Below are positions 25,293 through 37,898 of a stretch of 64,000 nucleotides of DNA, piece by piece. Source of the stretch: Eutreptiella sp. 'Long Island Sound 2002' (taxonomy: Eukaryota; Euglenozoa; Euglenophyceae; Eutreptiales; Eutreptiaceae). The first letter of the stretch is position 1. Each line of letters starts with the position of its first letter. Below the pieces are notes generated by a model, which was given only the letters and a program-made list of their open reading frames with translations, ran no database searches and was not told the origin of the DNA. Both the position numbers and the translations under genes were made by a program. The stretch covers positions 1 to 64,000 of the forward strand of contig CAXIWF010000789.1 in the NCBI GenBank assembly GCA_964036045.1, written 5' to 3'.

Positions 25293-25680
25293 TCCAATAT
25301 TTTTTCCAAAATTTTCCAATATTTTTTCCAATATTTTTTCAAAAAATTTTTCCAAAATTTTTTCAAAAATTTTCCGAAATTTTTCCAAAAATTTTCCAAT
25401 ATTTTTTCCAAAATTTTCCAATATTTTTTCCAATATTTTTTCAAAAAGTTTCCAATATTTTTTCCGAAATTTTCCAATATTTTTTCCAATATTTTTTCAA
25501 ATATTTTCCAATATTTTTTTCAAAAATTTTCCAAAATTTCTTGAAAAATTTTCCAATATTTTTTCCAAAATTTTCCAATATTTTTTCCAATATTTTTTCA
25601 AAAATTTTCCAATATTTTTTTCCAAAATTTTGCAATATTTTTTTCAAAAATTTTCCAATATTTTTTTCAAAAATTTTCCA
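25293..25680 (+). repeat. Third, partial copy of the 1,348-bp unit
   Basis: TTCCGAAATTTTTCC recurs with its G at 25,376 (2,955 bp after copy 1 and 1,607 bp after copy 2). It is followed by the same run of variants including CAAAAAGTTTCC. The match stops before the CAAGGATT anchor is reached, so this copy is truncated. Confidence 0.8.
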
Positions 25681-28366
25681 ATATTTTTTCCAATATTTTT
25701 TCAAAAATTTTCCAATATTTTTTTCAAAAATTTTCCAATATTTTTTCCAAAAATTTTTTCAAAAAATTTCCAATATTTTTTTCAAAAATTTTTTCCAAAA
25801 TTTTTTTCAAAAATTTTCCAATATTTTTTCCATAATTTATTCAAAAATTTTCCAATATTTTTTTCAAAAATTTTCCAATATTTTTTCCAAAATTTTTTCA
25901 AAAATTTTCCAATATTTTTTCCAAATTTTGTCGAATGTTTTTTCCAATATTTTTTTCAAAAATTTTCCAATATTTTTTTCAAAAATTTTCCAATATTTTT
26001 TTCAAAAATTTTCCAATATTTTTCCCAAAATTTTTTCAAAAATTTTCCAATATTTTTTCCAAAATTTTCCAATATTTTTTCCAAAATCTTTTCAATATTT
26101 TTTTCAAAAATTTTCCAATATTTTCTCCAAAAATTTTCCAATATTTTTTCAAAAATTTTCCAATATTTTTTCCAAAATTTTTTCAAAAATTTTCCGTTAT
26201 TTTTTCCAAAATTTTCCAATATTTTTTCCAAAATTTTTTCAAAAATTTTCCAACATTTTTTTCCAAAATTTTCCAATATTTTTTTCAAAAATTTTTCAAT
26301 ATTTTTTTCAAAAATTTTCCAATATTTTTTCCAAAATTTTTTCAAAAATTTTCCAATATTTTTTCCAAAATTTTCCAATACTTTCTTCCAAAATTTTTTC
26401 AAAAATTTTCCAATCCTTTTTCAAAGATTTTCCAATATTTTTTTCAAAAAATTTCCAATATTTTTTTCAAAAATTTTCCAATATTTTTTCCAAAATTTTT
26501 TCAAAAGATTTCCAATATTTTTTCCAAAATTTTCCAATATTTTTTCCAAAATTTTTTCAAAAATTTTCAAATATTTTTTCCAATATTTTTTCAAAAATTT
26601 TTTCCAAAATTTGTCAAAAATTTCCCAAAATTTTTTCAAAAATTTTCCAACATTTTTTCCAAAATTTTCCAATATTTTTTCCAATATTTTTTCAAAAATT
26701 TTCCAATATTTTTTTCAAAAATTTTCCAATATTTTTTTCAAATATTTTCCATCATTTTTTCCAAAATTTTCCAATATTTTTTCCAATATTTTTTCAAAAA
26801 TTTTTTCCAAAATTTTTTCAAAAATTTCCCAAAATTTTTTGAAAAAATTTTCCAATACTTTTGCCAAAATTTTCCAATATTTTTTCCAATATTTTTTCAA
26901 AAATTTTCCAATATTTTTTCCAAAAATTTCCAATATTTTTTCCAATATTTTTTCAAAAATTTTCCAACATTTTTTCCAAAATTTTCCAATATTTTTTCCA
27001 ATATTTTTTCAAAAATTTTCCAATATTTTTTTGAAAAATTTTCCAAAATTTTTTCAAAAATTTCCCAAAATTTTTCCAAAAATTTTCCAATATTTTTGCC
27101 AAAATTTTCCAATATTCTTTCCAATATTTTTTCAAAAATTTTCCAATATTTTTTCCAAAAATTTCCAATATTTTTTCCAATATTTTTTTCAAAAATTTTC
27201 CAATTTTTTTTTCAAAAATTTTCCAATATTTTTTCCAAAATTTTCCAATATTTTTTCCAATATTTTTTCAAAAAATTTTTCCAAAATTTTTTCAAAAATT
27301 TCCCAAAATTTTTTCAAAAATTTTCCAATATTTTTTCCAAAATTTTCCAATATTTTTTCCAATATTTTTTTCAAAAATTTTCCAATATTTTTTCCAAAAT
27401 TTTCCAATATTTTTTCCAATATTTTTTCAAAAATTTTCCAATATTTTTTTCAAGGATTTTCCAATATTTTTTTCAAAAATTTTCCAATATTTTTTTCAAA
27501 AATTTTGCAATATTTTTTCAAAAATTTTCCAATATTTTTTCCAAAATTTTTTCAAAAATTTTCCAATATTTTTCCAAAATTTTCCAATATTTCTTCCAAA
27601 ATTTTTCCAGAAATTTTGCAATATTTTTTTCAAAAATTTTCCAATATTTTTTTCAAAAATTTTCCAATATTTTTTTCAAAAATTTTCCAATATTTTTTTC
27701 AAAAATTTTCCAATATTTTTTCCAAAATTTTTTCAAAAATTTTCCAATATTTTTTCCAAAATTTTTTCAAAAATTTTCCAATATTTTTTTCAAAATTTTT
27801 TCAAAAATTTTCCAAAATTTTTTCAAAAATTTTCCAATATTTTTTTCAAAAATTTTTCAAAAATTTTCGAATATTTTTTTCAAAAATTTTCCAATATTCT
27901 TTTCAAAAATTTTCCAATATTTTTTCCAAAATTTTTTCAAAAATTTTCCAATATTTTTTCCAAAATTTTTTCAAAAATTTTCCAATATTTTTTTCAAAAT
28001 TTTTTCAAAAATTTTCCAATATTTTTTTCAAAAATTTTCCAATATTTTTTTCAAAAATTTTCCAATATTTTTTCCAAAATTTTTTCAAAAATTTTCCAAT
28101 ACTTTTTCCAAAATTTTCCAATATTTTTTCCAAATTTTTTTCAAAAATTTTCCAATATTTTTTTCAAAAATTTTCCAATATTTTTTTCAAAAATTTTCCA
28201 ATATTTTTTCAAAAATTTTCCAATATTTTTTCCAAAATTTTCCAATATTTTTTCCAATAATTTTTTCAAAAATTTCCCAAAATTTTTTCAAAAATTTTCC
28301 AATATTTTTTCCAAAATTTTCCAATATTTGTTCCAATATTTTTTCAAAAATTTTCCAATATTTTTT

Positions 28367-29290
28367 TCCAAAATTTTCCAATATTTTTTCCAAAATTTTT
28401 TCAGAAATTTTCCAATGTTTTTTTCAAAAATTTTCCAATATTTTTTTCAAAAATTTTCCAATATTTTTTTCAAAAATTTTCCAATATTTTTTCCAAAATT
28501 TTTTCAAAAATTTTCCAATATTTTTTCCAAAATTTTTTCAAAAATTTTCCAATATTTTTTCCAAAATTTTTTCAAAAATTTCCCAAAATTTTTTCAAAAA
28601 TTTTCCAATATTTTTTCCAAAATTTTCCAATATTTTTTCCAATATTTTTTCAAAAATTTTCAAATATATTTTTTTCAAAAATTTTCCAATATTTTTTTCA
28701 AAAATTTTCCAATATTTTTTCCAAAATTTTCCAATATTTTTTCCAATATTTTTTCAAAAATTTTTTCCAAAATTTTTTCAAAAATTTCCCAAAATTTTTT
28801 CAAAAATTTTCCAATATTTTTTCCAAAATTTTCCAATATTTTTTCCAATATCTTTTCAAAAATTTTCCAATATTTTTTCCAAAATTTTCCAATATTTTTT
28901 CCAATATTTTTTCCAATATTTTTTCAAAAATTTTCCAATATTTTTTTCCAAAATTTTCCAAAATTTATTCAAAAATTTTCCAATATTTTTTCCAAAATTT
29001 TCCAATATTTTTTCCAATATTTTTTCAAAAATTTTCCAATATTTTTTTCCAAAATTTTGCAATTTTTTTTTCAAAAATTTTCCAATATTTTTTTCAAAAA
29101 TTTTCCAATATTTTTTCCAAAATTTTCCAATATTTTTTCCAATATTTTTTCAAAAAATTTTTCCAAAATTTTTTCAAAAATTTTCCGAAATTTTCTCAAA
29201 AATTTTCCAATATTTGTTCCAAAATTTTCCAATATTTTTTCCAAAATTTTCCAATATTTTTTCCAATATTTTTTCAAAAATTTTCCAATA
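28367..29290 (+). repeat. Segmental duplication E, copy 1 (offset 1,552 to 1,529)
   Basis: Shared markers are TTCAGAAATTTTCCAATG (first G at 28,404), CAAATATATTT (C at 28,661), CCAAAATTTATTC and TTCCGAAATTTTCTC. The offset drops by 23 bp after the first marker, so copy 1 has one extra 23-bp monomer. Confidence 0.85.
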
Positions 29291-29916
29291 TGTTTTTCAA
29301 AATTTTTTCAAAAATTTTCCAGTATTTTTTTCAAAAATTTTCCAGTATTTTTTTCAAAAATTTTCCAATATTTTTTTCAAAAATTTTCCAATATTTCTTC
29401 CAAAATTTTTTCAAAAATTTTCCAATACTTTTTCCAAAATTTTCCAATATTTTTTCCAAATTTTTTTCAAAAATTTTCCAATATTTTTTTCAAAAATTTT
29501 CCAATATTTTTTTCAAAAAATTTCCAATATTTTTTCCAAAATTTTCCAATATTTTTTCCAATATTTTTTCAAAAATTTTTTCCAAAATTTTTTCAAAAAT
29601 TTCCCAAAATTTTTTCAAAAATTTTCCAATATTTTTTCCAAAATTTTCCAATATTTTTTCCAATATTTTTTCAAAAATTTTCCAATATTTTTTTCAAAAT
29701 TTTCCAATATTTTTTCCAATATTTTTTCAAAAATTTTCCAATATTTTTTTCAAAAATTTTCCAAAATTTATTCAAAAATTTTCCAATATTTTTTCCAAAA
29801 TTTTCCAATATTTTTTTTCAATATTTTTTCAAAAATTTTCCAATATTTTTTTCCAAAATTTTGCAATTTTTTTTTCAAAAATTTTCCAATATTTTTTTCA
29901 AAAATTTTCCAATATT

Positions 29917-30819
29917 TTTCCAAAATTTTCCAATATTTTTTCCAAAATTTTTTCAGAAATTTTCCAATGTTTTTTTCAAAAATTTTCCAATATTTTTTTC
30001 AAAAATTTTCCAATATTTTTTCCAAAATTTTTTCAAAAATTTTCCAATATTTTTTCCAAAATTTTTTCAAAAATTTTCCAATATTTTTTCCAAAATTTTT
30101 TCAAAAATTTCCCAAAATTTTTTCAAAAATTTTCCAATATTTTTTCCAAAATTTTCCAATATTTTTTCCAATATTTTTTCAAAAATTTTCAAATATATTT
30201 TTTTCAAAAATTTTCCAATATTTTTTTCAAAAATTTTCCAATATTTTTTCCAAAATTTTCCAATATTTTTTCCAATATTTTTTCAAAAATTTTTTCCAAA
30301 ATTTTTTCAAAAATTTCCCAAAATTTTTTCAAAAATTTTCCAATATTTTTTCCAAAATTTTCCAATATTTTTTCCAATATCTTTTCAAAAATTTTCCAAT
30401 ATTTTTTCCAAAATTTTCCAATATTTTTTCCAATATTTTTTCCAATATTTTTTCAAAAATTTTCCAATATTTTTTTCCAAAATTTTCCAAAATTTATTCA
30501 AAAATTTTCCAATATTTTTTCCAAAATTTTCCAATATTTTTTCCAATATTTTTTCAAAAATTTTCCAATATTTTTTTCCAAAATTTTGCAATTTTTTTTT
30601 CAAAAATTTTCCAATATTTTTTTCAAAAATTTTCCAATATTTTTTCCAAAATTTTCCAATATTTTTTCCAATATTTTTTCAAAAAATTTTTCCAAAATTT
30701 TTTCAAAAATTTTCCGAAATTTTCTCAAAAATTTTCCAATATTTGTTCCAAAATTTTCCAATATTTTTTCCAAAATTTTCCAATATTTTTTCCAATATTT
30801 TTTCAAAAATTTTCCAATA
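29917..30819 (+). repeat. Segmental duplication E, copy 2
   Basis: The markers of copy 1 recur at 29,956 and 30,190 and onward in the same order. The two copies are separated by about 625 bp of ordinary satellite, so this is not a direct tandem pair. Confidence 0.85.
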
Positions 30820-33800
30820 TTTTTTCCGAAATTTTCCAATATTTTTTCCAATATTTTTTCAAATATTTTCCAATATTTTTTTCAAAAATTTTCCAAAATT
30901 TCTTCAAAAATTTTCCAATATTTTTTCCAAAATTTTCCAATATTTTTTCCAATATTTTTTTCCAAAATTTTGCAATATTTTTTTCAAAAATTTTCCAAAA
31001 TTTTTTTCAAAAATTTTCCAATATTTTTTCCAAAATTTTCCAATATTTTTTCCAATATTTTTTCAAAAATTTTCCAATATTTTTTTCAAGGATTTTCCAA
31101 TATTTTTTTCAAAAATTTTCCAGTATTTTTTTCAAAAATTTTGCAATATTTTTTCAAAAATTTTCCAATATTTTTTTCAAAAATTTTCCAATATTTTTTT
31201 CAAAAATTTTCCAATATTTTTTCCAAAATTTTTTCAAAAATTTTCCAATATTTTTTCCAAAATTTTTTCAAAAATTTTCCAATATTTTTTTCAAAATTTT
31301 TTCAAAAATTTTCCAAAATTTTTTCAAAAATTTTCCAATATTTTTTTCAAAAATTTTTCAAAAATTTTCCAATATTTTTTTCAAAAATTTTCCAAAATTT
31401 TTTTCAAAAATTTTCCAATATTTTTTCCAAAATTTTTTCAAAAATTTTCCAATATTTTTTCCAAAATTTTTTCAAAAATTTTCCAATATTTTTTTCAAAA
31501 TTTTTTCAAAAATTTTCCAATATTTTTTCCAAAATTTTTTCAAAAATTTTCCAATATTTTTCCAAAATTTTCCAATATTTTTTCCAAAATTTTTTCAGAA
31601 ATTTTCCAATATTTTTTTCAAAATTTTTTCAAAAATTTTCCAAAATTTTTTCAAAAATTTTCCAATATTTTTTTCAAAGATATTTTTCAAAAATTTTCCA
31701 ATATTTTTTTCAAAAATTTTCCAATATTTTTTTCAAAAATTTTCCAATATTTTTTCCAAAATTTTTTCAAAAATTTTCCAATATTTTTTCCAAAATTTTT
31801 TCAAAAATTTTCCAATATTTTTTTCAAAATTTTTTCAAAAATTTTCCAATATTTTTTCCAAAATTTTTTCAAAAATTTTCCAATATTTTTCCAAAATTTT
31901 CCAATATTTTTTCCAAAATTTTTTCAGAAATTTTCCAATATTTTTTTCAAAAATTTTCCAATATTTTTTTCAAAAATTTTCCAATATTTTTTTCAAAAAT
32001 TTTCCCATATATTTTCCAAAATTTTTTCAAAAATTTTCCAATATTTTTTCCAAAATTTTTTCAAAAATTTTCCAATATTTTTTTCAAAATTTTTTCAAAA
32101 ATTTTCCAAAATTTTTTCAAAAATTTTCCAATATTTTTTTCAAAAATTTTTCAAAAATTTTCCAATATTTTTTTCAAAAATTTTCCAATATTTTTTTCAA
32201 AAATTTTCCAATATTTTTTTCAAAATTTTTTCAAAAATTTTCCAATATTTTTTCCAATATTTTTTCAAAAATTTTCCAATATTTTTTTCAAAATTTTTTC
32301 AAAAATTTTCCAGTATTTTTTTCAAAAATTTTCCAATATTTTTTTCAAAATTTTTTCAAAAATTTTGCAATTTTTTTTTCAAAAATTTTCCAATATTTTT
32401 TTCAAAAATTTTCCAATATTTTTTCCAAAATTTTCCAATATTTTTTCCAATATTTTTTCAAAAAATTTTTCCAAAATTTTTTCAAAAATTTTCCGAAATT
32501 TTCTCAAAAATTTTCCAATATTTGTTCCAAAATTTTCCAATATTTTTTCCGAAATTTTCCAATATTTTTTCCAATATTTTTTCAAAAATTTTCCAATATT
32601 TTTTCCGAAATTTTGCAATATTTTTTCCAATATTTTTTCAAATATTTTCCAATATTTTTTTCAAAAAGTTTCCAAAATTTCTTCAAAAATTTTCCAATAT
32701 TTTTTCCAAAATTTTCCAATATTTTTTCCAATATTTTTTCAAAAATTTTCCAATATTTTTTTCCAAAATTTTGCAATATTTTTTTCAAAAATTTTCCAAT
32801 ATTTTTTTCAAAAATTTTCCAATATTTCTTCCAAAATTTTCCAATATTTTTTCCAATATTTTTTCAAAAATTTTCCAATATTTTTTTCAAGGATTTTCCA
32901 ATATTTTTTTCAAAAATTTTCCAATATTTTTTTCAAAAATTTTGCAATATTTTTTCAAAAATTTTCCAATATTTTTTCCAAAATTTTTTCAAAAATTTTC
33001 CAATATTTTTTCCAAAATTTTCCAATATTTTTTCCAAAATTTTTTCAGAAATTTTCCAATATTTTTTTCAAAAATTTTCCAATATTTTTTTCAAAAATTT
33101 TCCAATATTTTTTTCAAAAATTTTTCAATATTTTTTCCAAAATTTTTTCAAAAATTTTCCAATATTTTTTCCAAAATTTTTTCAAAAATTTTCCAATATT
33201 TTTTTCAAAATTTTTTCAAAAATTTTCCAAAATTTTTTCAAAAATTTTCCAATATTTTTTTCAAAAATTTTTCAAAAATTTTCCAATATTTTTTTCAAAA
33301 ATTTTCCAATATTTTTTTCAAAAATTTTCCAATATTTGTTCCAAAATTTTTTCAAAAATTTTCCAATATTTTTTCCAAAATTTTTTCAAAAATTTTCCAA
33401 TATTTTTTTCAAAAATTTTTCAAAAATTTTCCAATATTTTTTCCGAAATTTTTTCAAAAATTTTCCAATATTTTTCCAAAATTTTCCAATATTTTTTCCA
33501 AAATTTTTTCAGAAATTTTCCAATATTTTTTTCAAAATTTTTTCAAAAATTTTCCAAAATTTTTTCAAAAATTTTCCAATATTTTTTTCAAAAATTTTTC
33601 AAAAATTTTCCAATATTTTTTTCAAAAATTTTCCAATATTTTTTTCAAAAATTTTCCAATATTTTTTCCCAAATTTTTTCAAAAATTTTCCAATATTTTT
33701 TCCAAAATTTTTTCAAAAATTTTCCAATATTTTTTTCAAAATTTTTTCAAAAATTTTCCAATATTTTTTCCAAAATTTTTTCAAAAATTTTCCAATATTT

Positions 33801-34209
33801 TTCCAAAATTTTCCAATATTTTTTCCAAAATTTTTTCAGAAATTTTCCAATATTTTTTTCAAAAATTTTCCAATATTTTTTTCAAAAATTTTCCAATATT
33901 TTTTTCAAAAATTTTCCAATATTTTTTCCAAAATTTTTTCAAAAATTTTCCAATATTTTTTCCAAAATTTTTTCAAAAATTTTCCAATATTTTTTTCAAA
34001 ATTTTTTCAAAAATTTTCCAAAATTTTTTCAAAAATTTTTCAATATTTTTTTCAAAAATTTTTCAAAAATTTTCCAATATTTTTTTCAAAAATTTTCCAA
34101 TATTTTTTTCAAAAATTTTCCAATATTTTTTCCAAAATTTTTTGAAAAATTTTCCAATATTTTTTCCAAAATTTTTTCAAAAATTTTCCAATATTTTTTT
34201 CAAAATTTT

Positions 34210-34960
34210 TTCAAAAATTTTCCAGTATTTTTTTCAAAAATTTTCCAATATTTTTTTCAAAAATTTTCCAATATTTTTTCCAAAATTTTTTCAAAAATTT
34301 TCCAATACTTTTTCCAAAATTTTCCAATATTTTTTCCAAATTTTTTTCAAAAATTTTCCAATATTTTTTTCAAAAATTTTCCAATATTTTTTTCAAAAAT
34401 TTTCCAATATTTTTTCCAAAATTTTCCAATATTTTTTCCAATAATTTTTCAAAAATTTTTTCCAAAATTTTTTCAAAAATTTCCCAAAATTTTTTCAAAA
34501 ATTTTCCAATATTTTTTCCAAAATTTTCCAATATTTTTTCCAATATTTTTTCAAAAATTTTCAAATATATTTTTTTCAAAAATTTTCCAATATTTTTTTC
34601 AAAAATTTTCCAATATTTTTTCCAAAATTTTCCAATATTTTTTCCAATATTTTTTCAAAAATTTTTTCCAAAATTTTTTCAAAAATTTCCCAAAATTTTT
34701 TCAAAAATTTTCCAATATTTTTTCCAAAATTTTCCAATATTTTTTCCAATATTTTTTCAAAAATTTTCCAATATTTTTTCCAAAATTTTCCAATATTTTT
34801 TCCAATATTTTTTCAAAAATTTTCCAATATTTTTTTCAAAAATTTTCCAAAATTTATTCAAAAATTTTCCAATATTTTTTCCAAAATTTTCCAATATTTT
34901 TTCCAATATTTTTTCAAAAATTTTCCAATATTTTTTTCCAAAATTTTGCAATTTTTTTTT
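34210..34960 (+). repeat. Segmental duplication F, copy 1 (partner 23 kb away)
   Basis: The ordered variants CCAGTATT (G at 34,225), CCAATACTTTTTCC, CCAATAATTTTTC, CAAATATATTT (C at 34,562), CCAAAATTTATTC and TTTTGCAATTTTTTTTTC (G at 34,948) are found again at 57.2-58.0 kb. The offset is 23,008 at the left and 23,031 from the CAAATATATTT marker onward. Confidence 0.8.
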
Positions 34961-35450
34961 CAACAATTTTCGAATATTTTTTTCAAAAATTTTCCAATAT
35001 TTTTCCAAAATTTTCCAATATTTTTTCCAAAATTTTTTCAGAAATTTTCCAATATTTTTTTCAAAAATTTTCCAATATTTTTTTCAAAAATTTTCCAATA
35101 TTTTTTTCAAAAATTTTCCAATATTTTTTCCAAAATTTTTTCAAAAATTTTCCAATATTTTTTCCAAAATTTTTTCAAAAATTTTCCAATATTTTTTTCA
35201 AAATTTTTTCAAAAATTTTCCAAAGTTTTTTCAAAAATTTTCCAATATTTTTTTCAAAAATTTTTCAAAAATTTTCCAATATTTTTTTCAAAAATTTTCC
35301 AATATTTTTTTCAAAAATTTTCCAATATTTTTTCCAAAATTTTTTCAAAAATTTTCCAATATTTTTTCCAAAATTTTTTCAAAAATTTTCCAATATTTTT
35401 TTCAAAATTTTTTCAAAAATTTTCCAGTATTTTTTTCAAAAATTTTCCAA
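34815..35450 (+). repeat. Segmental duplication G, copy 1 (offset 2,448)
   Basis: CCAAAATTTATTC (about 34,855), CAACAATTTTCGAATATT (CG at 34,971), CCAAAGTTTTTTC (G at 35,225) and CCAGTATT (G at 35,427) all recur exactly 2,448 bp later, so no net length change has occurred across about 570 bp. Confidence 0.87.
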
Positions 35451-37262
35451 TATTTTTTTCAAAAATTTTCCAATATTTCTTCCAAAATTTTTTCAAAAAT
35501 TTTCCAATATTTTTTTCAAAAATTTTCCAATATTTTTTTCAAAAATTTTCCAATATTTTTTTCAAAAATTTTCCAAAATTTTTTTCAAAAATTTTTCAAA
35601 AATTTTCCAATATTTTTTCCAAAATTTTTTCAAAAATTTTCCAATATTTTTTTCAAAATTTTTTCAAAAATTTTCCAAAATTTTTTCAAAAATTTTCCAA
35701 TATTTTTTTCAAAAATTTTTCAAAAATTTTCCAATATTTTTTTCAAAAATTTTCCAATATTTTTTTCAAAAATTTTCCAATATTTTTTCCAAAATTTTTT
35801 CAAAAATTTTCCAATATTTTTTCCAAAATTTTTTCAAAAATTTTCCAATATTTTTTTCAAAATTTTTTCAAAAATTTTCCAATATTTTTTCCAAAATTTT
35901 GTCAAAAATTTTCCAATATTTTTCCGAAATTTTCCAATATTTTTTCCAAAATTTTTTCAGAAATTTTCCAATATTTTTTTCAAAAAATTTCCAATATTTT
36001 TTTCAAAAATTTTCCAATATTTTTTTCAAAAATTTTCCAATATTTTTTCCAAAATTTTTTCAAAAATTTTCCAATATTTTTTCCAAAATTTTTTCAAAAA
36101 TTTTCCAAAATTCTTTCAAAAATTTTCCAATATTTTTTTCAAAAATTTTTCAAAAATTTTCCAATATTTTTTTCAAAAATTTTCCAATATTTTTTTCAAA
36201 AATTTTCCAATATTTTTTACAAAATTTTTTCAAAAATTTTCAAATTTTTTTTTCAAAATTTTTTCCAAAATTTTCCAATATTTTTTTCAAAATTTTTTCA
36301 AAAATTTTCCAGTATTTTTTTCAAAAATTTTCGAATATTTTTTTCAAAAATTTTCCAATATTTTTTCCAAATTTTTTTCAAAAATTTTCCAATATTTTTT
36401 TCAAAAATTTTCCAATATTTTTTTCAAAAATTTTCCAATATTTTTTTCAAAAATTTTCCAACATTTTTTCCAAAATTTTCCAAAATTTTTTCAAAAATTT
36501 TCCAATATTTTTTCCGAAATTTTCCAATATTTTTTCCAATATTTTTTCAAATATTTTCCAATATTTTTTTCAAAAATTTTCCAAAATTTCTTCAAAAATT
36601 TTCCAATATTTTTTCCAAAAATTTTCCAATATTTTTTCCAATATTTTTTCAAAAATTTTCCAATATTTTTTTCCAAAATTTTGCAATATTTTTTTCAAAA
36701 ATTTTCCAATATTTTTTTCAAAAATTTTCCAATATTTTTTCCAAAATTTTCCAATATTTTTTCCAATATTTTTTCAAAAATTGTCCAATATTTTTTTCAA
36801 GGATTTTCCAATATTTTTTTCAAAAATTTTCCAATATTTTTTTCAAAAATTTTGCAATATTTTTTCAAAAATTTTCCAATATTTTTTCCAAAAATTTTTC
36901 AAAAATTTTCAAATATTTTTCCAAAATTTTCCAATATTTTTTCCAAAATTTTTTCAGAAATTTTCCAATATTTTTTTCAAAAATTTTCCAATATTTTTTT
37001 CAAAAATTTTCCAATATTTTTTTCAAAAATTTTCCAATATTTTTTCCAAAAATTTTTCAAAAATTTTCCAATATTTTTTCCAAAATTTTTTCAAAAATTT
37101 TCCAATATTTTTTTCAAAATTTTTTCAAAAATTTTCCAAAATTTTTTCAAAAATTTTCCAATATTTTTTTCAAAAATTTTTCAAAAATTTTCCAATATTT
37201 TTTTCAAAAATTTTCCAATATTTTTTTCAAAAATTTTCCAATATTTTCTCCAAAATTTTTTC

Positions 37263-37898
37263 AAAAATTTTCCAATATTTTTTTCAAAAATTTTCCAAAA
37301 TTTATTCAAAAATTTTCCAATATTTTTTCCAAAATTTTCCAATATTTTTTCCAATATTTTTTCAAAAATTTTCCAATATTTTTTTCCAAAATTTTGCAAT
37401 TTTTTTTTCAACAATTTTCGAATATTTTTTTCAAAAATTTTCCAATATTTTTCCAAAATTTTCCAATATTTTTTCCAAAATTTTTTCAGAAATTTTCCAA
37501 TATTTTTTTCAAAAATTTTCCAATATTTTTTTCAAAAATTTTCCAATATTTTTTTCAAAAATTTTCCAATATTTTTTCCAAAATTTTTTCAAAAATTTTC
37601 CAATATTTTTTCCAAAATTTTTTCAAAAATTTTCCAATATTTTTTTCAAAATTTTTTCAAAAATTTTCCAAAGTTTTTTCAAAAATTTTCCAATATTTTT
37701 TTCAAAAATTTTTCAAAAATTTTCCAATATTTTTTTCAAAAATTTTCCAATATTTTTTTCAAAAATTTTCCAATATTTTTTCCAAAATTTTTTCAAAAAT
37801 TTTCCAATATTTTTTCCAAAATGTTTTCAAAAATTTTCCAATATTTTTTTCAAAATTTTTTCAAAAATTTTCCAGTATTTTTTTCAAAAATTTTCCAA
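37263..37898 (+). repeat. Segmental duplication G, copy 2
   Basis: The markers are at about 37,303, then 37,419, 37,673 and 37,875. The left boundary follows a CTCCAAAATT variant near 37,247 that is absent from copy 1. Confidence 0.87.

Noticed and set aside
18271-28260. Open frame of 3,329 codons on the + strand
   Set aside because: Same satellite composition; it overlaps other long frames (for example 19,787-21,847 and 20,766-25,544) and ends at a chance AATAATT variant.
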